64,000 bases of DNA from Elmis aenea (lineage: Eukaryota; Arthropoda; Insecta; Coleoptera; Elmidae): NCBI GenBank assembly GCA_947652605.1, contig OX393583.1, positions 13,433,222 to 13,497,221 of the forward strand, given 5' to 3'. Numbering within the stretch: position 1 is the stretch's first letter; each line of letters opens with the position of its first letter. Shown piece after piece: positions 62,612 to 64,000 of the stretch. The notes under the pieces were generated by a model that saw only the letters and a list, made by a program, of their open reading frames with translations, did not search any database and was not told where the DNA came from. A program made the position numbers and the translations under genes.

Positions 62612-63310
62612 CTAGCGTAGTGACCCGGCTTCGCTCGGTGAATTTTTTTATCAATCACAGACTACTCGCGCTTCGCGCTCGCGCACGGTGGACGTTTTTG
62701 ACCTTTTGAGAATTTTGGATCTTTTGGGAATTTTTGTATCTATTGAGAATTTTGAAACTTTTGTGATATTTGGATCTTTTGGGAATTTTGGTTCTTTTGG
62801 GAATTTTTGGAACTTTTGGGAATTCTCATATAGCCTATGTTCTTTCCATGGTCCTATAGATTGTCTGTGCCAAATTTGGTCAGGATCGGATGAGTGGTAT
62901 AGGAATGCATAAAGGACAAACATACATACATACATTCATTTTTATATATAACTAGCGTAGTGACCCGGCTTCGCTCGGTGAATTTTTTTATCAATCACAG
63001 ACTAATCGCGCTTCGCGCTCGCGCCCGGTGGACGTTTTTGACCTTTTGAGAATTTTGGATCTTTTGGGAATTTTTGTATCTATTGAGAATTTTTGTATCT
63101 ATTGAGAATTTTGAAACTTTTGTGATTTTTGGATCTTTTGGGAATTTTGGTTCTTTTGGGAATTTTTGGAACTTTTGGAACTTTTGGGAATTCTCATATA
63201 GCCTATGTTCTTTCCATGGTCCTATAGATTGTCTGTGCCAAATTTGGTCTGGATCGGATGAGTGGTATAGGAATGCATAAAGGACATACATACATACATT
63301 CATTTTTATA
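62612..63310 (+). repeat. Two direct ~340-bp repeats with internal minisatellite
   Basis: Units start ACTAGCGTAGTGACCCGGCT (62612 and 62951), continue through TTGGGAATTTTGG-type minisatellites and GGATCGGATGAGTGGTATAG, and end in an ACATACATACATTC simple repeat plus TATATA. The ends resemble 3' tails of non-LTR elements or SINEs. The mirrored Lys/Phe-rich open frames on both strands are translations of the minisatellite. Confidence 0.65.
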
Positions 63311-63519
63311 TATATAGAAGAAGAATGAAAAAGAATATTGCTCTAAGACTTTTGGTTACGACCATCATGACAAATGAAAATATTTTCAAGATGGCTACAC
63401 TTCCGGAAAAACCGAAAGTTGACATCTACTTTCTTATTTCAAATACAATGGTCTATTTTTTATTGCGTATTTGGATTTAACACGTTATTTTAGAGGCATT
63501 TTTGATGGCATTCCCTTTA

Positions 63520-64000
63520 CCTAAGTGCAGTAATTTTTGAGATTTTTGAACTTTTTTGCTTAATGCTTAATATTGTCTACCACCGCTGTTATTATTATTG
63601 GCATTTGTTGTCATTTCCAAGGCTTACTATTTAAAAATGCTACAATTTTCTCTTAACTTTATCAAAAATTCTTAATAACTAGAAAATTATTGTAGATAAG
63701 TAAAGGAAATGCTAATACAGATTGATGCAGAATTTAATTTTGCATTAGAAATTTTAAAAAAAAATTGGACCTTGTATTTGAAAAAAAAACAAGTTTTAGT
63801 TGTATAAAAAAAATTAAAATTTGGACACCCTGTAAATAATGCATCATCGATTGCAAAAATTCCAGTATGAACTCCAAGGTTTCTCTATGTCTTAATTTAA
63901 GCGTTTTCGCTTCAAAAATGGCGGTGGTAGATAATATTAAGCATCAAGATGAAAATCATAAAATTTCAAAAATGTCAAAAAATCTAAAAAATGACTGCTA
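63520..64000. repeat. Inverted-repeat element cut by the window end
   Basis: GCAGTAATTTTTGAGATTTT at 63525 and AAAAAATCTAAAAAATGACTGC at 63978 form an inverted pair, as do CTACCACCGC (63575) and GGCGGTGGTAG (63922). A palindromic DNA element that may extend beyond the window. Confidence 0.5.

Noticed and set aside
62651..63303. Lys/Phe-rich frames on both strands
   Set aside because: Mirror translations of a 16-bp minisatellite present in both direct repeats.

Overview
This window is AT-rich eukaryotic DNA with introns, GT-AG splicing and a very dense load of DNA transposons (mariner/Tc1, pogo, hAT, piggyBac, Harbinger, MuDR-like) plus a few LINE fragments. The host gene families and the transposon mix point to an insect, possibly a beetle; the species cannot be fixed from sequence alone. 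No bacterial gene, rRNA, tRNA or CRISPR array was recognised.

Three host genes are supported. (1) The last three exons of an SLC26-type anion transporter (final membrane segments plus STAS domain) lie on + at 1363-4718. (2) SDR gene A, an NAD(P)-dependent short-chain dehydrogenase/reductase of the insect farnesol dehydrogenase/DHRS11 type, has five exons on + at 9425-20198; its second exon lacks a usable GT donor. (3) SDR gene B, a paralogue of the same family, has four exons on - from 49036 to 21861, an open reading frame of 252 codons spread over 27 kb of transposon-filled introns. A and B are convergent. Their stops are 1.66 kb apart and a roughly 1.3 kb satellite array sits between them. 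A has one intron that B lacks.

The rest is layered mobile DNA, much of which can be resolved by target-site duplications (TSDs). The most interesting object is a 4,063-bp element at 31270-35332, inside intron 2 of SDR gene B. It has 395-bp terminal inverted repeats (TIRs), a 6-bp TSD as in Polinton/Maverick elements, and two same-strand genes. One looks like the double-jelly-roll capsid-like protein known from insect genomes; the other is an unknown 326-residue protein. No polymerase, integrase or ATPase is present, so it would be a minimal, non-autonomous virus-like element. It interrupts a mariner-type transposase (30462-36820), and removing the element plus one TSD copy restores the transposase reading frame across the junction.

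Other resolved layers are: three palindromic elements with minisatellite arms, related ends and 9-10-bp TSDs (5744-7110, 11464-12539, 24270-26233; MuDR/Rehavkus-like); an apparently intact hAT transposon with a 602-codon transposase (50598-53229) nested inside an older hAT (49450-53404); piggyBac pseudogenes at 10070-12720, 24690-25600 and 37940-39490; a Harbinger remnant at 5413-5743; LINE fragments at 12721-13721, 26868-27783 and 41350-45100; and many TA-flanked palindromic MITEs whose ends begin CAGGGTG or CCGGGTG. From 49.1 kb to the window end no host gene was recognised.
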